Positions 11,123 to 20,504 of a stretch of 64,000 nucleotides of DNA are shown one piece after another. Numbering within the stretch: the stretch's first letter is position 1; each line of letters begins with the position of its first letter. The notes under the pieces were generated by a model. The model did no database searches and was not told where the DNA came from. It saw only the letters and a list, made by a program, of their open reading frames with translations. A program made the translations under genes and the position numbers. Source of the stretch: Escherichia whittamii (GTDB taxonomy: Bacteria; Pseudomonadota; Gammaproteobacteria; Enterobacterales; Enterobacteriaceae); the NCBI RefSeq assembly GCF_014836715.1, contig NZ_JACSQI010000018.1, forward strand, positions 1 to 64,000, written 5' to 3'.

Positions 11123-12510
11123 TGCAAATCGTCTCTGTCGATATTGGATCGACGTGGACCAAAGCTGCCCTCTTTACCCGGGAGGGGGACGCGTTAACGC
11201 TGGTTAACCACGTTCTGACTCCAACCACCACGCGTCATCTGGCCGATGGTTTTTTCTCAAGCCTGAATCAGGTGTTAAACGTAAATAACGCCCTCCCCCT
11301 GTTAAAAAGTGGCGAAGTCGCATTGAAGTACTCCTCTTCAGCCAAAGGTGGACTGGCGGTTGCCGCAATGGGATTAGTGCCTTCTATTACCCTGGAATCC
11401 GCGAAAGTAACCGCTCACTCTGCTGGCGCTAAAATTGCGCAGAATTACTCCTACAAGCTGAACCGCCGTGATATTCAGGCGCTGGAAGAGTCACCACCCG
11501 ATATCCTCTTGTTCACGGGCGGCACCGATGGCGGAGAAGAGAGTTACGGGCTAAATAACGCCCGTGTGCTGGCGGAATCAAAACTCGATTGCGCCATTAT
11601 TTATGCCGGAAACCGGGATATTCAGGACAACATACAGGACATCCTCGGGCATAAAGATCTGACCATCGTCGATAACGTCCTGCCTGATCTTGAAAATCCC
11701 TCCCCTTTCGCCGCACGTCAGGCCATCTGCGACATTTTCCTCAAACGCATTGTTAAAGGAAAAGGGCTGGATGTAATTGTTGATGAAACGGGCGAAGAGC
11801 CGATGCCGACGCCGTGGACAGTTTTTGAACTGGTTAAGGCAATCAGTAATGTCGATAGCAGTTGGAAAGAGTTCATGCTGATCGACATGGGCGGCGCAAC
11901 CACCGATATGTATTCTGCCTGCGCCAATAATCTCTCGCCCGACACCGTTTTACACGGCGTACCGGAACCATTCGTAAAACGGACCGTTGAAGGCGATCTG
12001 GGAATGCGCGTCTCAGCCATAGTGGTTGGTGAAAGCGCAAAAGACTTAGTTAATGTGCTCTTTTCTCAGCACCCCACACAGCAGGACGCTTTTTATCATT
12101 ATCTCCGTCATTTAGTCGCACATCCCGATCATTTACCCACTAACGCAGAAGAAAAATATTTCGATACTGTGCTGGCCGGGCTGCGCGTAGGTTACGCCAC
12201 TGAACGTCATGCCGGCACCAAAAAAGAGGTCTGCACCTGCGTCGGCAATGTCGATTTACAGATGGGACGCGACCTGACCACCGTGCGCAAAGTCGTTGGT
12301 TCCGGTGGATAGCTGTCGCGCGCAAGCCAGTTTGATATTCATCGTTGGTTGAAACACCGCGAGTTAAACGACGACGGCAAACGCATTCTCTTACCGACCG
12401 AATTTGAATATTACCGAGATCCACGGGGGCTATTTCCACTGCTGGCAAACGTCGCCAGAGTAGATCCGCAGGCCGCCGCGCGTACCAGTATTCAATGCTT
12501 AACCCTATAA
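11122..12510 (+). pseudogene. glmL: glmL, glutamate mutase-associated ATPase, interrupted by an in-frame amber codon
   Basis: The N-terminal 396 codons read as the MutL/GlmL ASKHA-type ATPase (VSVDIGSTWTKAAL phosphate-binding loop at the start; LIDMGGATTDMYS adenosine motif near 255). At 12310-12312 a TAG follows VVGSGG, where the family has a Tyr. The same frame then stays open for 65 more sense codons (LSRASQFDIHRWLKH to SIQCLTL) to TAA at 12508-12510, giving 462 codons, the expected full length. One base change therefore removes the C-terminal 66 residues. The family is thought to protect or reactivate the B12 enzyme, so the mutase may be impaired or unaffected. Translation ends 216 bp before glmE, so polarity is possible. 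Confidence 0.9.
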
Positions 12511-12528
12511 CAATTAAGGCAGCAATCA

Positions 12529-13974
12529 ATGGAACTTCGAAATAAGAAATTAACCCATGACGAATTCATGACCGAGCGGCAACAGGTACTGAAAACCTGG
12601 GAAACCGGCAAGGATGTTGAAAACTTCGAAGATGGCGTTAAATATCAACAAACCATTCCTGATCATAAACGCTTTTCCCTTGCCCTACTGAAAGCAGACC
12701 TGGAAGGTAAAACACTTAGCCAACCGCGCGCAGGCGTGGCGTTGATGGACGAACACATCGAACTACTCAAAACTCTGCAAGATGAGTGTGATCTGCTGCC
12801 GAGCACCATCGATGCCTATACCCGTCTGAATCGTTACGAAGAAGCCGCGATAGGGATTAAAAAATCCATCGAAGCCGGAACCTCTAAACTGAACGGTTTA
12901 CCGGTGGTTAACCACGGCGTCGCAGCATGTCGTCGTCTGACCGAAACCCTGCAAAAACCGCTACAGATCCGCCACGGCACACCAGATGCGCGGCTGCTGG
13001 CTGAAATTTCAATGGCCAGCGGCTTCACCAGCTATGAAGGCGGCGGCATTTCCTACAATATTCCGTATGCCAAACGCGTGACACTGGAAAAATCGATCCG
13101 CGACTGGCAGTACTGCGACCGTTTAATGGGGCTGTATGAAGAGTACGGTATTCGCATCAACCGCGAACCGTTTGGCCCGCTTACAGGTACCTTAATTCCA
13201 CCGTTTATCTCGCACTCTATTGCGATAATCGAGGGCTTGCTGGCGCTGGAACAGGGCGTGAAATCTATCACCGTCGGTTATGGTCAGGTCGGAAGCCTGA
13301 CGCAAGATATTGCGGCGATCCAGTCTTTGCGTGAACTCGCTCACGAATACTTCCAGAACCATGGCTATGCAGATTACGAATTAAGTACGGTGTTCCACCA
13401 GTGGATGGGCGGTTTCCCGGAAGACGAGTCAAAAGCGTTCGCGATTATCTCCTGGGGCGCGGCGGTTGCCGGAATGTCGGGCGCAACAAAAGTGATAACC
13501 AAGAGTCCGCATGAAGCCTGGGGCATCCCTACCGCTGCCGCCAACGTGCAGGGGCTGAAAGCCTCCCGCCAAATGCTCAATATGGTTAGCGATCAGAAAT
13601 TCCCGCCGTGTCCTGCGGTGGAACTGGAAGTTGAGCTGATTAAGAGCGAAGTTCGCGCCGTGCTGAATAAAGTGTTCGAACTGGGGAATGGGGATATCGC
13701 GCGCGGTACGGTGCTGGCATTTGAAGCGGGCGTACTGGATGTGCCTTTTGCGCCAGCCGCCTGCAACGCGGGCAAAATTCTTCCGGTCCGCGACAACACC
13801 GGCGCAATACGCGTGCTGGAAGCTGGCGCCGTTCCGTTGCCAAAAGACATTCTCGACCTTCACCACGATTATGTTGCCGAACGCGCACGCGTTGAAGGAC
13901 GCCAACCGACATTCCAGATGGTTGTAGATGACATCAATGCTGTATCCCACAGTAAATTAATAGGAAGACCATAA
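12529..13974 (+). CDS. glmE: glutamate mutase large (catalytic) subunit
   Basis: 481-aa TIM-barrel subunit with typical segments RHGTPDARLLAEI, GFTSYEGGGISYNIPYAK and YGQVGSLTQDIAA. The Arg/Glu-rich active site binds L-glutamate and, with two GlmS subunits, the adenosylcobalamin radical system. Length is normal. It is preceded by a weak Shine-Dalgarno (CAATTAAGGCAG) and its stop overlaps the next start (TAATG), so it is coupled to mal. Also called mutE. Confidence 0.96.
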   Translation: MELRNKKLTHDEFMTERQQVLKTWETGKDVENFEDGVKYQQTIPDHKRFSLALLKADLEGKTLSQPRAGVALMDEHIELLKTLQDECDLLPSTIDAYTRLNRYEEAAIGIKKSIEAGTSKLNGLPVVNHGVAACRRLTETLQKPLQIRHGTPDARLLAEISMASGFTSYEGGGISYNIPYAKRVTLEKSIRDWQYCDRLMGLYEEYGIRINREPFGPLTGTLIPPFISHSIAIIEGLLALEQGVKSITVGYGQVGSLTQDIAAIQSLRELAHEYFQNHGYADYELSTVFHQWMGGFPEDESKAFAIISWGAAVAGMSGATKVITKSPHEAWGIPTAAANVQGLKASRQMLNMVSDQKFPPCPAVELEVELIKSEVRAVLNKVFELGNGDIARGTVLAFEAGVLDVPFAPAACNAGKILPVRDNTGAIRVLEAGAVPLPKDILDLHHDYVAERARVEGRQPTFQMVVDDINAVSHSKLIGRP

Positions 13975-15215
13975 TGAAAATAAAACAGGCCCTGTTCACC
14001 GCTGGCTACTCCTCATTCTATTTCGATGACCAGCAGGCGATAAAAAACGGAGCGGGTCACGACGGATTTTTTTATACCGGAGAGCCGGTTACGTCTGGTT
14101 TTAGCGCAGTTCGTCAGGCTGGGGAATGCGTTTCAGTTCAGTTGATTCTGGAAAATGGTGCAGTCGCGGTTGGTGATTGTGCTGCGGTGCAGTACTCCGG
14201 AGCAGGCGGTCGCGATCCGCTGTTCCTCGCAGAGCATTTTATTCCGTTCCTTAATGACCATATCAAACCGTTACTGGAAGACCGCGATGTGGATGCGTTT
14301 GTGCCGAACGCCCGTTTTTTCGACAAGCTGCGTGTTAACGGCAACTTGCTGCATACCGCCGTGCGCTATGGGTTATCGCAGGCGCTGCTTGACGCTACCG
14401 CGCTGGCAACGGGTCGTCTGAAAACTGAAGTAATTTGCGATGAATGGCAGCTACCGCGCGTGGCGAAATCCATTCCTTTATTTGGCCAGAGCGGCGACGA
14501 TCGGTATATCGCCGTCGATAAGATGATCCTCAAAGGGATCGACGTGCTGCCCCATGCACTGATTAATAACGTCGAAGAGAAGCTGGGCTTTAAGGGGGAA
14601 AAACTGCGCGAATATATCCGCTGGCTGTCAGATCGCATTCTGAGCAAACGCACCAGCGCTCGCTACCACCCTACCCTGCACATCGATGTATACGGCACCA
14701 TCGGTCTGATCTTCGACATGGATCCTGTTCGCTGCGCGCAATACATCGCCAGCCTGGAAGAAGAAACACAAGGTCTGCCGCTGTACATTGAAGGTCCGGT
14801 CGATGCCGGTAACAAGCCTGACCAAATTCGCCTGTTGACTGCCATCACCAAAGAGCTGACGCGCCTCGGTTCCGGCGTGAAAATTGTCGCTGACGAATGG
14901 TGTAACACCTACCAGGATATCGTTGATTTTACTGATGCAGCCAGTTGCCACATGGTGCAAATCAAAACGCCTGATCTGGGCAGTATTCACAACATCGTCG
15001 ATGCGGTTCTGTACTGCAACAGCCACGGAATGGAAGCCTATCAGGGTGGCACCTGTAACGAAACCGATGTCAGCGCCCGTACTTGCGTCCACGTAGCTCT
15101 TGCCGCGCGTCCCATGCGGATGCTGGTAAAACCGGGAATGGGGTTTGACGAAGGCCTCGACATCGTGTTCAACGAAATGAATCGGACTATCGCGCTGATG
15201 CTGGCTAAGGATTAA
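13974..15215 (+). CDS. methylaspartate ammonia-lyase
   Basis: 413-aa enolase-superfamily enzyme that eliminates ammonia from (2S,3S)-3-methylaspartate to give mesaconate. The catalytic base Lys331 is at exactly that codon in VQIKTPDLGS. Metal ligands are in LHIDVYG, LYIEGPVD and KIVADEW of the C-terminal barrel. It directly follows glmE with a one-base overlap and precedes the AtuA-like gene by 3 bp. No lesion is visible. The usual name is mal; I leave the symbol blank because mal is ambiguous in E. coli. Confidence 0.96.
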   Translation: MKIKQALFTAGYSSFYFDDQQAIKNGAGHDGFFYTGEPVTSGFSAVRQAGECVSVQLILENGAVAVGDCAAVQYSGAGGRDPLFLAEHFIPFLNDHIKPLLEDRDVDAFVPNARFFDKLRVNGNLLHTAVRYGLSQALLDATALATGRLKTEVICDEWQLPRVAKSIPLFGQSGDDRYIAVDKMILKGIDVLPHALINNVEEKLGFKGEKLREYIRWLSDRILSKRTSARYHPTLHIDVYGTIGLIFDMDPVRCAQYIASLEEETQGLPLYIEGPVDAGNKPDQIRLLTAITKELTRLGSGVKIVADEWCNTYQDIVDFTDAASCHMVQIKTPDLGSIHNIVDAVLYCNSHGMEAYQGGTCNETDVSARTCVHVALAARPMRMLVKPGMGFDEGLDIVFNEMNRTIALMLAKD

Positions 15216-15218
15216 CAG

Positions 15219-16589
15219 ATGGCTCGTTCTTTTAAAGTCTTATCACCTACTGCAATCCTCGGTTATGGCTTCCCTGAAGAGAGCTTCCGCAAAGCGATGG
15301 CGGAATCTCCCGACCTGATCGCCGTTGACGCCGGTTCTTCCGATCCTGGACCGCACTATCTGGGGGCGGGTAAACCATTTACCGACCGCGCGGGGGTTAA
15401 ACGCGACCTGCGCTATATGATAACCGCAGGGGTACAAAATAATATTCCGGTGGTGATCGGGACGGCAGGTGGTTCTGGTGCTGCCCCGCATCTTGAATGG
15501 TGTCGTCAAATTATTCACGAGATTGCGCAAGAGGAAAAACTTTCGTTCTCGATGGCGCTGATCCCGGCGGACGTTGACAAAGCCATCGTCCACCAGGCGC
15601 TGGATAACGGCAAAATCACGGCACTGGATTTTGTCCCGCCGTTAACACACGACGCGATTGACGAAAGTACCTATATCGTCGCGCAAATGGGTATTGAACC
15701 CTTCCAGCGGGCGCTGAAAGAAGGCGCACAGGTGGTACTGGGCGGCCGGGCTTATGATCCGGCCTGTTTTGCCGCGCTACCAATCATGCAAGGCTTTGAC
15801 GAAGGGCTGGCGCTGCATTGTGGGAAAATTCTTGAGTGCGCGGCAATCGCCGCAACGCCCGGTTCTGGCTCTGACTGTGCGATGGGCATCATTGATGACA
15901 ACGGCTTTACACTAAAGACATTTAATCCGCAGCGTAAATTTACCGAAACGTCAGCAGCTGCACACACGCTGTATGAGAAATCCGATCCCTACTTCCTGCC
16001 GGGACCTGGCGGTGTTCTGAATCTGAAAGGCTGCACCTTCAAAGCCGTGAACGACGGTGAAGTTTATGTCAGCGGTTCTAAGCATGAAGAAACGCCATAT
16101 GCACTGAAGCTGGAAGGCGCGCGGCAGGTGGGCTTCCGCTGCCTGACCATCGCCGGCACTCGCGACCCAATCATGATCGCCGGGATCGACAAAATCATTG
16201 AAGAGGTCAAAGCCAGCGTGACGCGCAACCTGTCACTTCCCGATGACAGTATTCGAATGACATTCCACCTGTACGGTAAAAATGGTGTCATGGGCGACCA
16301 CGAGCCCGTGGAAACTGCCGGACATGAACTGGGGATCGTCCTGGATGTGGTCGCACCGACGCAAGAAATCGCCAACAGTGTTTGCTCACTGGTGCGCTCC
16401 ACTATGTTGCACTATGGCTATGAAAATCGCATCGCCACTGCGGGCAACCTGGCGTTCCCGTTCTCCCCTTCTGATATCCAGAGTGGCCCCGTATACGAGT
16501 TTTCTATCTATCACCTGATTGAAGCCAACGACGCACTGCGTTTTGATTTCCATATTGAACAGGTGACGCCAGAAGGAGTTCAGGCATGA
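15219..16589 (+). CDS. AtuA-like (DUF1446) family protein
   Basis: 456 aa. It has the acyclic terpene utilisation AtuA / DUF1446 fold seen in motifs such as VDAGSSDPGPHYLG, GTAGGSGAAPHLEW, LGGRAYDPACFAA and SGSDCAMGI. The enzymatic function of this family is not settled; AtuA takes part in citronellol/geraniol catabolism. Here it sits 3 bp after methylaspartate ammonia-lyase and overlaps a DUF4387 gene by 4 bp, so it very probably acts on a mesaconate- or citramalate-level intermediate. The linkage is seen; the substrate is inferred. Confidence 0.85.
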   Translation: MARSFKVLSPTAILGYGFPEESFRKAMAESPDLIAVDAGSSDPGPHYLGAGKPFTDRAGVKRDLRYMITAGVQNNIPVVIGTAGGSGAAPHLEWCRQIIHEIAQEEKLSFSMALIPADVDKAIVHQALDNGKITALDFVPPLTHDAIDESTYIVAQMGIEPFQRALKEGAQVVLGGRAYDPACFAALPIMQGFDEGLALHCGKILECAAIAATPGSGSDCAMGIIDDNGFTLKTFNPQRKFTETSAAAHTLYEKSDPYFLPGPGGVLNLKGCTFKAVNDGEVYVSGSKHEETPYALKLEGARQVGFRCLTIAGTRDPIMIAGIDKIIEEVKASVTRNLSLPDDSIRMTFHLYGKNGVMGDHEPVETAGHELGIVLDVVAPTQEIANSVCSLVRSTMLHYGYENRIATAGNLAFPFSPSDIQSGPVYEFSIYHLIEANDALRFDFHIEQVTPEGVQA

Positions 16590-16903
16590 AACAGTCTATT
16601 GTCTCACTGGCACAGGTTATCCGCTCGAAAAATGCCGGGCCGTACGAGCTGGTGTTAGATATTTTATTTAAAACGAAAGAAAACTATGAGCGCGTTAAAT
16701 CATCCGGGCAATTAACCCCAGAACTGATTGCTGACTTATATCATGTTGAACCTGACTTTATTCATCGTATTGTCTGGTTTGATCCTTCTAATGCAGTAAA
16801 AATCGTCATGCCACGAGATATCATCTCCGGGAATGTGGGCGATAATGATGTTTATGGTGCGCAGCAGCACGCCCCTTTATTAAGCATTCATTTTGATATT
16901 TAG
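16586..16903 (+). CDS. DUF4387 family protein, partner of the AtuA-like protein
   Basis: 105 aa, starting MKQSIVSLAQVIRSKNAGPYELVLDILF. This Asn-Ala-Gly-Pro segment near residues 16-19 and the internal segment FKTKENYERVK are characteristic of DUF4387. In other bacteria this domain is often fused to, or encoded next to, DUF1446 proteins, and the 4-bp overlap here supports a heteromeric complex. It is the last gene of the tightly packed glmS operon. No catalytic residues can be assigned. Confidence 0.8.
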   Translation: MKQSIVSLAQVIRSKNAGPYELVLDILFKTKENYERVKSSGQLTPELIADLYHVEPDFIHRIVWFDPSNAVKIVMPRDIISGNVGDNDVYGAQQHAPLLSIHFDI

Positions 16904-16932
16904 TAATTAATACTGTTTAGATTATCAATCCC

Positions 16933-16973
16933 ATAAATGTACCTGCACAGATATTTATGTCAGGTGCATTTAT
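16933..16973 (+). terminator. hairpin between DUF4387 gene and fumD
   Basis: ATAAATGTACCTG (16933-16945) pairs with CAGGTGCATTTAT (16961-16973) over 13 positions with one G-U wobble, leaving a 15-nt loop. It lies 30 bp after the DUF4387 stop codon. There is no T-tract, so termination would be incomplete. It may separate the glm operon from fumD or act as a regulator site. The remaining 220 bp up to fumD shows no gene. Confidence 0.45.
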
Positions 16974-17193
16974 CTAAACATATCAATAAAATAGATTACG
17001 ATGCGCGCCAATATTATCACAGCAGGAATAAATAGTGGCCTACGTTCCCCTAAAAATCATAAAACAATCACTCGTAATTAAATAATACTTAAGTCAATAC
17101 CGAATGACAACGTGATATAACTCATCCAGTCTCTGCGGGAAAAAAGGCCTGCCTTATCATTCGGTAAAAATAACCACAATGTGAGAACACATT

Positions 17194-18846
17194 ATGTCTA
17201 AACCATTTATCTGGCAAGAACCGTTTTTACAATATAAAGACGCAACGGAATATAAATTAATCAGCAATCAATACATTACAGTAACGGAAATAGACGGCGA
17301 AGAAGTGATAAAAGTCGCCCCGGAAGCATTAACGTTGCTTGCCCGGGAGGCATTTTATGAAGCCTCTTTTTTCTTACGTCCCGCTCACCTGCAACAAGTC
17401 GCCAGCATTCTGAACGATCCGCAGGCCAGCAGTAATGACAGATATGTGGCCTTGCAGCTACTGCGCAATGCCGAAGTCTCAGCAAAAGGGATATTACCCA
17501 ACTGCCAGGACACCGGCACCGCCACCATTGTCGCCAGCAAAGGGCAACACATCTGGACCGGAGGCAATGACGCCGAAGCCTTAAGCAAAGGTATTTACAC
17601 CACTTTCCAGGAAAATAATCTGCGCTTTTCACAAAATGCGCCGCTGGATATGTATACCGAAGTCAATACACAAACCAATCTTCCGGCACAGATTGATATC
17701 AGCGCCGTCCCCGGCGACGAGTACCATTTTCTGTGTGTCAATAAAGGAGGTGGCTCCGCCAATAAAGCTGCGCTTTACCAGGAAACCAAATCTCTCCTGC
17801 AACCAGAAAAACTGACTGCGTTTTTAATCGAAAAAATGAAATCGCTGGGAACTGCCGCCTGTCCGCCCTACCACATCGCCTTTGTCGTCGGGGGACTTTC
17901 TGCCGATCAGGCGTTAAAAGTCGCCAAACTAGCGTCGACAAAATACTACGATAATCTGCCCACCAGCGGAAACGAGCAGGGACAAGCTTTCCGCGATGTT
18001 GAGCTGGAAAAAACCTTACTCGACGCCAGCCAACAATTTGGCATTGGTGCTCAGTTTGGTGGCAAATATTTCGCTCATGATATTCGTGTTATTCGTCTGC
18101 CGCGCCACGGTGGCTCCAGCCCAATTGCTATGGCGCTCTCCTGTTCCGCCGATCGTAATATTAAAGCCAAAATTAACAAGCACGGTATCTGGCTGGAAAA
18201 ACTCGAACATAATCCGTGGCAATATATTCCAGCCTCAATGCGGGAAGAAAATCACGCACATAACGTACAGATTGATCTAAATCGTCCATTGCGTGAAGTA
18301 ATGCATGATCTCGCCACATTACCGATCGGCACCCGTGTGTCGTTAAGCGGCCCCATTGTGGTGGAGCGTGATATCGCCCACGCCAAAATAAAAGAACGAC
18401 TGGATAACGGCGAACCGATGCCGGATTACCTGAAGCATCATATCGTCTATTACGCTGGCCCTGCGAAAACACCGGAAAATATGGCCTGTGGTTCTCTTGG
18501 GCCAACTACGGGCGGTCGAATGGATGGTTATGTCGACGCCTTCCAGGCCGCTGGCGGCAGTCTGGTGATGTTATCGAAAGGCAACCGCAGCCAGCAGGTT
18601 ACCGATGCCTGTCACAAACATGGCGGCTTTAATCTGGGAAGTATCGGCGGTGCGGCGGCGTTACTGGCGCAAGAATATGTCAAAAGCCTGCATTGCCTGG
18701 AATATCCGGAGTTGGGCATGGAAGCAGTGTGGATGATGGAGGTTGAAAACTTGCCCGCGTTCATTCTGGTGGATGATAAAGGCAATAATTTCTTTAGCCA
18801 GTTTGAGCAGCAACACCGCTGCGCCACTTGCCCTGCGGGGCATTAA
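17194..18846 (+). CDS. fumD: class I fumarase / mesaconase (FumD type)
   Basis: 550-aa class I [4Fe-4S] hydro-lyase, clearly homologous to FumA/FumB throughout. Cluster ligands are Cys104 (LPNCQDTG), Cys223 (TAACPPYH) and Cys317 (LSCSADRN). The C-terminus (RCATCPAGH) differs from FumA/B. Known work on E. coli O157:H7 describes such an enzyme, FumD, as a mesaconase/fumarase in the methylaspartate pathway, hydrating mesaconate to (S)-citramalate. The linkage to glmSLE and methylaspartate ammonia-lyase here fits that role. It has its own 290-bp upstream region. Confidence 0.9.
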   Translation: MSKPFIWQEPFLQYKDATEYKLISNQYITVTEIDGEEVIKVAPEALTLLAREAFYEASFFLRPAHLQQVASILNDPQASSNDRYVALQLLRNAEVSAKGILPNCQDTGTATIVASKGQHIWTGGNDAEALSKGIYTTFQENNLRFSQNAPLDMYTEVNTQTNLPAQIDISAVPGDEYHFLCVNKGGGSANKAALYQETKSLLQPEKLTAFLIEKMKSLGTAACPPYHIAFVVGGLSADQALKVAKLASTKYYDNLPTSGNEQGQAFRDVELEKTLLDASQQFGIGAQFGGKYFAHDIRVIRLPRHGGSSPIAMALSCSADRNIKAKINKHGIWLEKLEHNPWQYIPASMREENHAHNVQIDLNRPLREVMHDLATLPIGTRVSLSGPIVVERDIAHAKIKERLDNGEPMPDYLKHHIVYYAGPAKTPENMACGSLGPTTGGRMDGYVDAFQAAGGSLVMLSKGNRSQQVTDACHKHGGFNLGSIGGAAALLAQEYVKSLHCLEYPELGMEAVWMMEVENLPAFILVDDKGNNFFSQFEQQHRCATCPAGH

Positions 18847-18981
18847 TGAAAGTGAACGTTACGATTTAGTCGTGCTGGATGAGCTGACCTTTATGCTGGC
18901 TTACCATTTTCTGGATACTGAAGAGGTGAACGCTTCACTGCCAAATCACCCGGTCAGGCACAGCCAGGTATCGACTGGTAA
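18845..18981 (+). pseudogene. remnant of cob(I)alamin adenosyltransferase (BtuR/CobA family)
   Basis: Directly after fumD a frame reads ERYDLVVLDELTFMLAYHF with LDTEEVNASL following, matching the BtuR stretch around MVVLDELTYMVAYDYLPLEEV. After a deletion the other frame ends AQPGIDW-stop at 18979-18981, matching the BtuR C-terminus AQIGIDY. The N-terminal Walker A half and the region between these pieces are missing. An adenosyltransferase here would have supplied adenosylcobalamin for glutamate mutase. Identification rests on recognition of these two motifs in order. Confidence 0.75.
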
Positions 18982-18984
18982 TGA

Positions 18985-19015
18985 CTGCGCCTGGCATCTC
19001 GCCAGGCGCAGGTTT
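18985..19015 (+). terminator. intrinsic terminator after fumD
   Basis: CTGCGCCTGGC (18985-18995) and GCCAGGCGCAG (19001-19011) form a perfect 11-bp stem with a 5-nt loop, followed by GTTTT. It lies between the plus-strand fumD unit and the end of the convergent LysR gene and can serve the plus strand. Confidence 0.8.
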
Positions 19016-19920
19016 TACATCTCCTCCGGTACGACCGATTTTGCAAACAACCACTCACGAAAGAGTTGCAAGTGCGGATAATCAGCCTTCTCTTCCCGCC
19101 ACGTCATAATAAATCGATTGCCGGTGCGAATAGGCACATCACACGGGATCACCATATCACCGCTATCTAAATCGTGTTGAATTGCAAACCGAGGCAAAAG
19201 CGCCACACCGAGATTAGATCGCACGGCGGCAATCAGCATTGAAAGTAAATCAAAACGTGGCCCGTTATTCACCAACGGGCTACTAACGCCAGACAATGCA
19301 AACCACTCTTCCCAGCCAGTAATACGGGTACTTTGATGCAGCAGTGGTAGCTCACTTAATAGCTCTGCAACAGACAGTTTTTGGTCAGGAAGTGAAAGTA
19401 AACTGCCGCTGCATACCGGCAGGATCTCTTCCTCAAAGAGATATTCTACCTCCGACCAGGGCACGCAAAAATTTTCACGCATAATGACGGCATCGTATTC
19501 CCGATTCAGAAAATCCCCGTTATTAGCCAATGAGTGAATATTGACAATAATATCGGGATACAATTTATTGAACTCACGTAAATTAGGGATCAACCAGTGC
19601 GTACTGAAAGTCGGATTGACAGCAAGCTCAATAACCTGAACCGTAGGCTGCCAGGTCATGATAGTATTTGTGTCACGTTCAAGCTTATTCAATGTTTCTT
19701 TAACAATTCCCAGATAATGCTTTCCGGCATCATTAAGAAATATTCTTCTTTTAGAATGCGCAAATAATGATATATGTAGAAACTCTTCCAGTGCGCTAAC
19801 TTGCCTGAATACTGCGCTTTGAGTTAACGCTAACTCCTCTGCCGCTCTGGTATAACTTTCATGGCGTGCGACTACCTCAAAAGTTACCAGCAATTCCGTT
19901 TTGGGTATTTTTCCTCTCAT
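19015..19920 (-). CDS. LysR-type transcriptional regulator of the glutamate-fermentation island
   Basis: 301 aa. The N-terminal winged helix-turn-helix is at about 9-66 (SYTRAAEELALTQSAVFRQVSALEEFL), and the effector-binding domain is at about 90-295 with LIPNLREFNKLYPDI and GVALLPRFAI. The domain order is typical of LysR/GcvA-like proteins. It is convergent with fumD, shares the intergenic terminator, and is the only regulator in the island, so it probably controls glm/fumD or the lost hut genes. No stop or frameshift is seen. Confidence 0.88.
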   Translation of the reverse strand: MRGKIPKTELLVTFEVVARHESYTRAAEELALTQSAVFRQVSALEEFLHISLFAHSKRRIFLNDAGKHYLGIVKETLNKLERDTNTIMTWQPTVQVIELAVNPTFSTHWLIPNLREFNKLYPDIIVNIHSLANNGDFLNREYDAVIMRENFCVPWSEVEYLFEEEILPVCSGSLLSLPDQKLSVAELLSELPLLHQSTRITGWEEWFALSGVSSPLVNNGPRFDLLSMLIAAVRSNLGVALLPRFAIQHDLDSGDMVIPCDVPIRTGNRFIMTWREEKADYPHLQLFREWLFAKSVVPEEM

Positions 19921-20070
19921 AATGCCGTCCCTTAAAAATAGTTTAAACTATCAAAAAATCATTACTTATTGCTAAGTAATGGCAACCAAAGCAGCGATAA
20001 ATATTTTATAAAAATCATGAACGATATTTATAACCCACAAGCCCGTCGTGACAATTCTCTCAATCAGATA

Positions 20071-20109
20071 ATAATAATCCGAAAAGCACAGCGCCCTTCG
20101 GATTATTAT
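20071..20109 (-). terminator. 13-bp perfect hairpin downstream of the hutH remnant
   Basis: ATAATAATCCGAA (20071-20083) and TTCGGATTATTAT (20097-20109) are perfect inverted repeats around a 13-nt loop. It lies 80 bp beyond the stop codon of the minus-strand hutH remnant, so it may be that operon's old terminator. The rest of 19921-20189, upstream of the LysR gene, shows no gene. Confidence 0.45.
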
Positions 20110-20189
20110 GATTCGAGTTAAGTGAAGATTATTAAATTGATAGCAATTATCATATCTGTGGATATTATGATAAACAATCAACAAAAAAT

Positions 20190-20504
20190 TTATTTTTGAT
20201 TTATAGCATATCCTTCTAAGAATTTTTGCGAAGCTGCAATATCTGGGGTAAAGACCCGATCCTGGTCGACAAACGGCACGACTTTTCTATATTCGGTAAA
20301 CATCGCTTTGGTGGATTTTCCTAATGCCAGTTGTGGATTGGCCTGCAACCGCAAATCGAGAGCCTGTGCGGAATGCATCAGTTCAATGCCATAAATCACG
20401 TTCAGATTATCGACAACCTGTTTCAATCTTCTGGCCGCGTGGTCGTTATTGGCACCGGTATCTTCAATACCTCCGGCAACGGGTTGAATATCGAAAGAAA
20501 CAGG
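20190..20504 (-). pseudogene. C-terminal remnant of histidine ammonia-lyase (HutH family)
   Basis: The frame from 20504 to the TGA-free end at 20190 reads PVSFDIQPVAGGIEDTGANN, then HAARRLKQVVDNL, IYGIELMHSAQALDLR and FVDQDRVFTPDI. This is the C-terminal segment of the aromatic amino acid lyase family (HutH/PAL). Only about 105 residues remain of some 500; the MIO-forming Ala-Ser-Gly region is absent. The only ATG-started ORF is 78 codons (from 20426). It runs straight on from a hutU remnant on the same strand, so a large deletion joined the two genes. Confidence 0.75.

Noticed and set aside
12140..12529. 129-codon minus-strand open frame over the 3' end of glmL
   Set aside because: It is antisense to the glmL C-terminal region, which reads clearly as coding on the plus strand.
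19921..20189. Possible promoter or small gene between the LysR gene and the hutH remnant
   Set aside because: Only a hairpin and AT-rich DNA are visible; no frame with start, ribosome site and homology.
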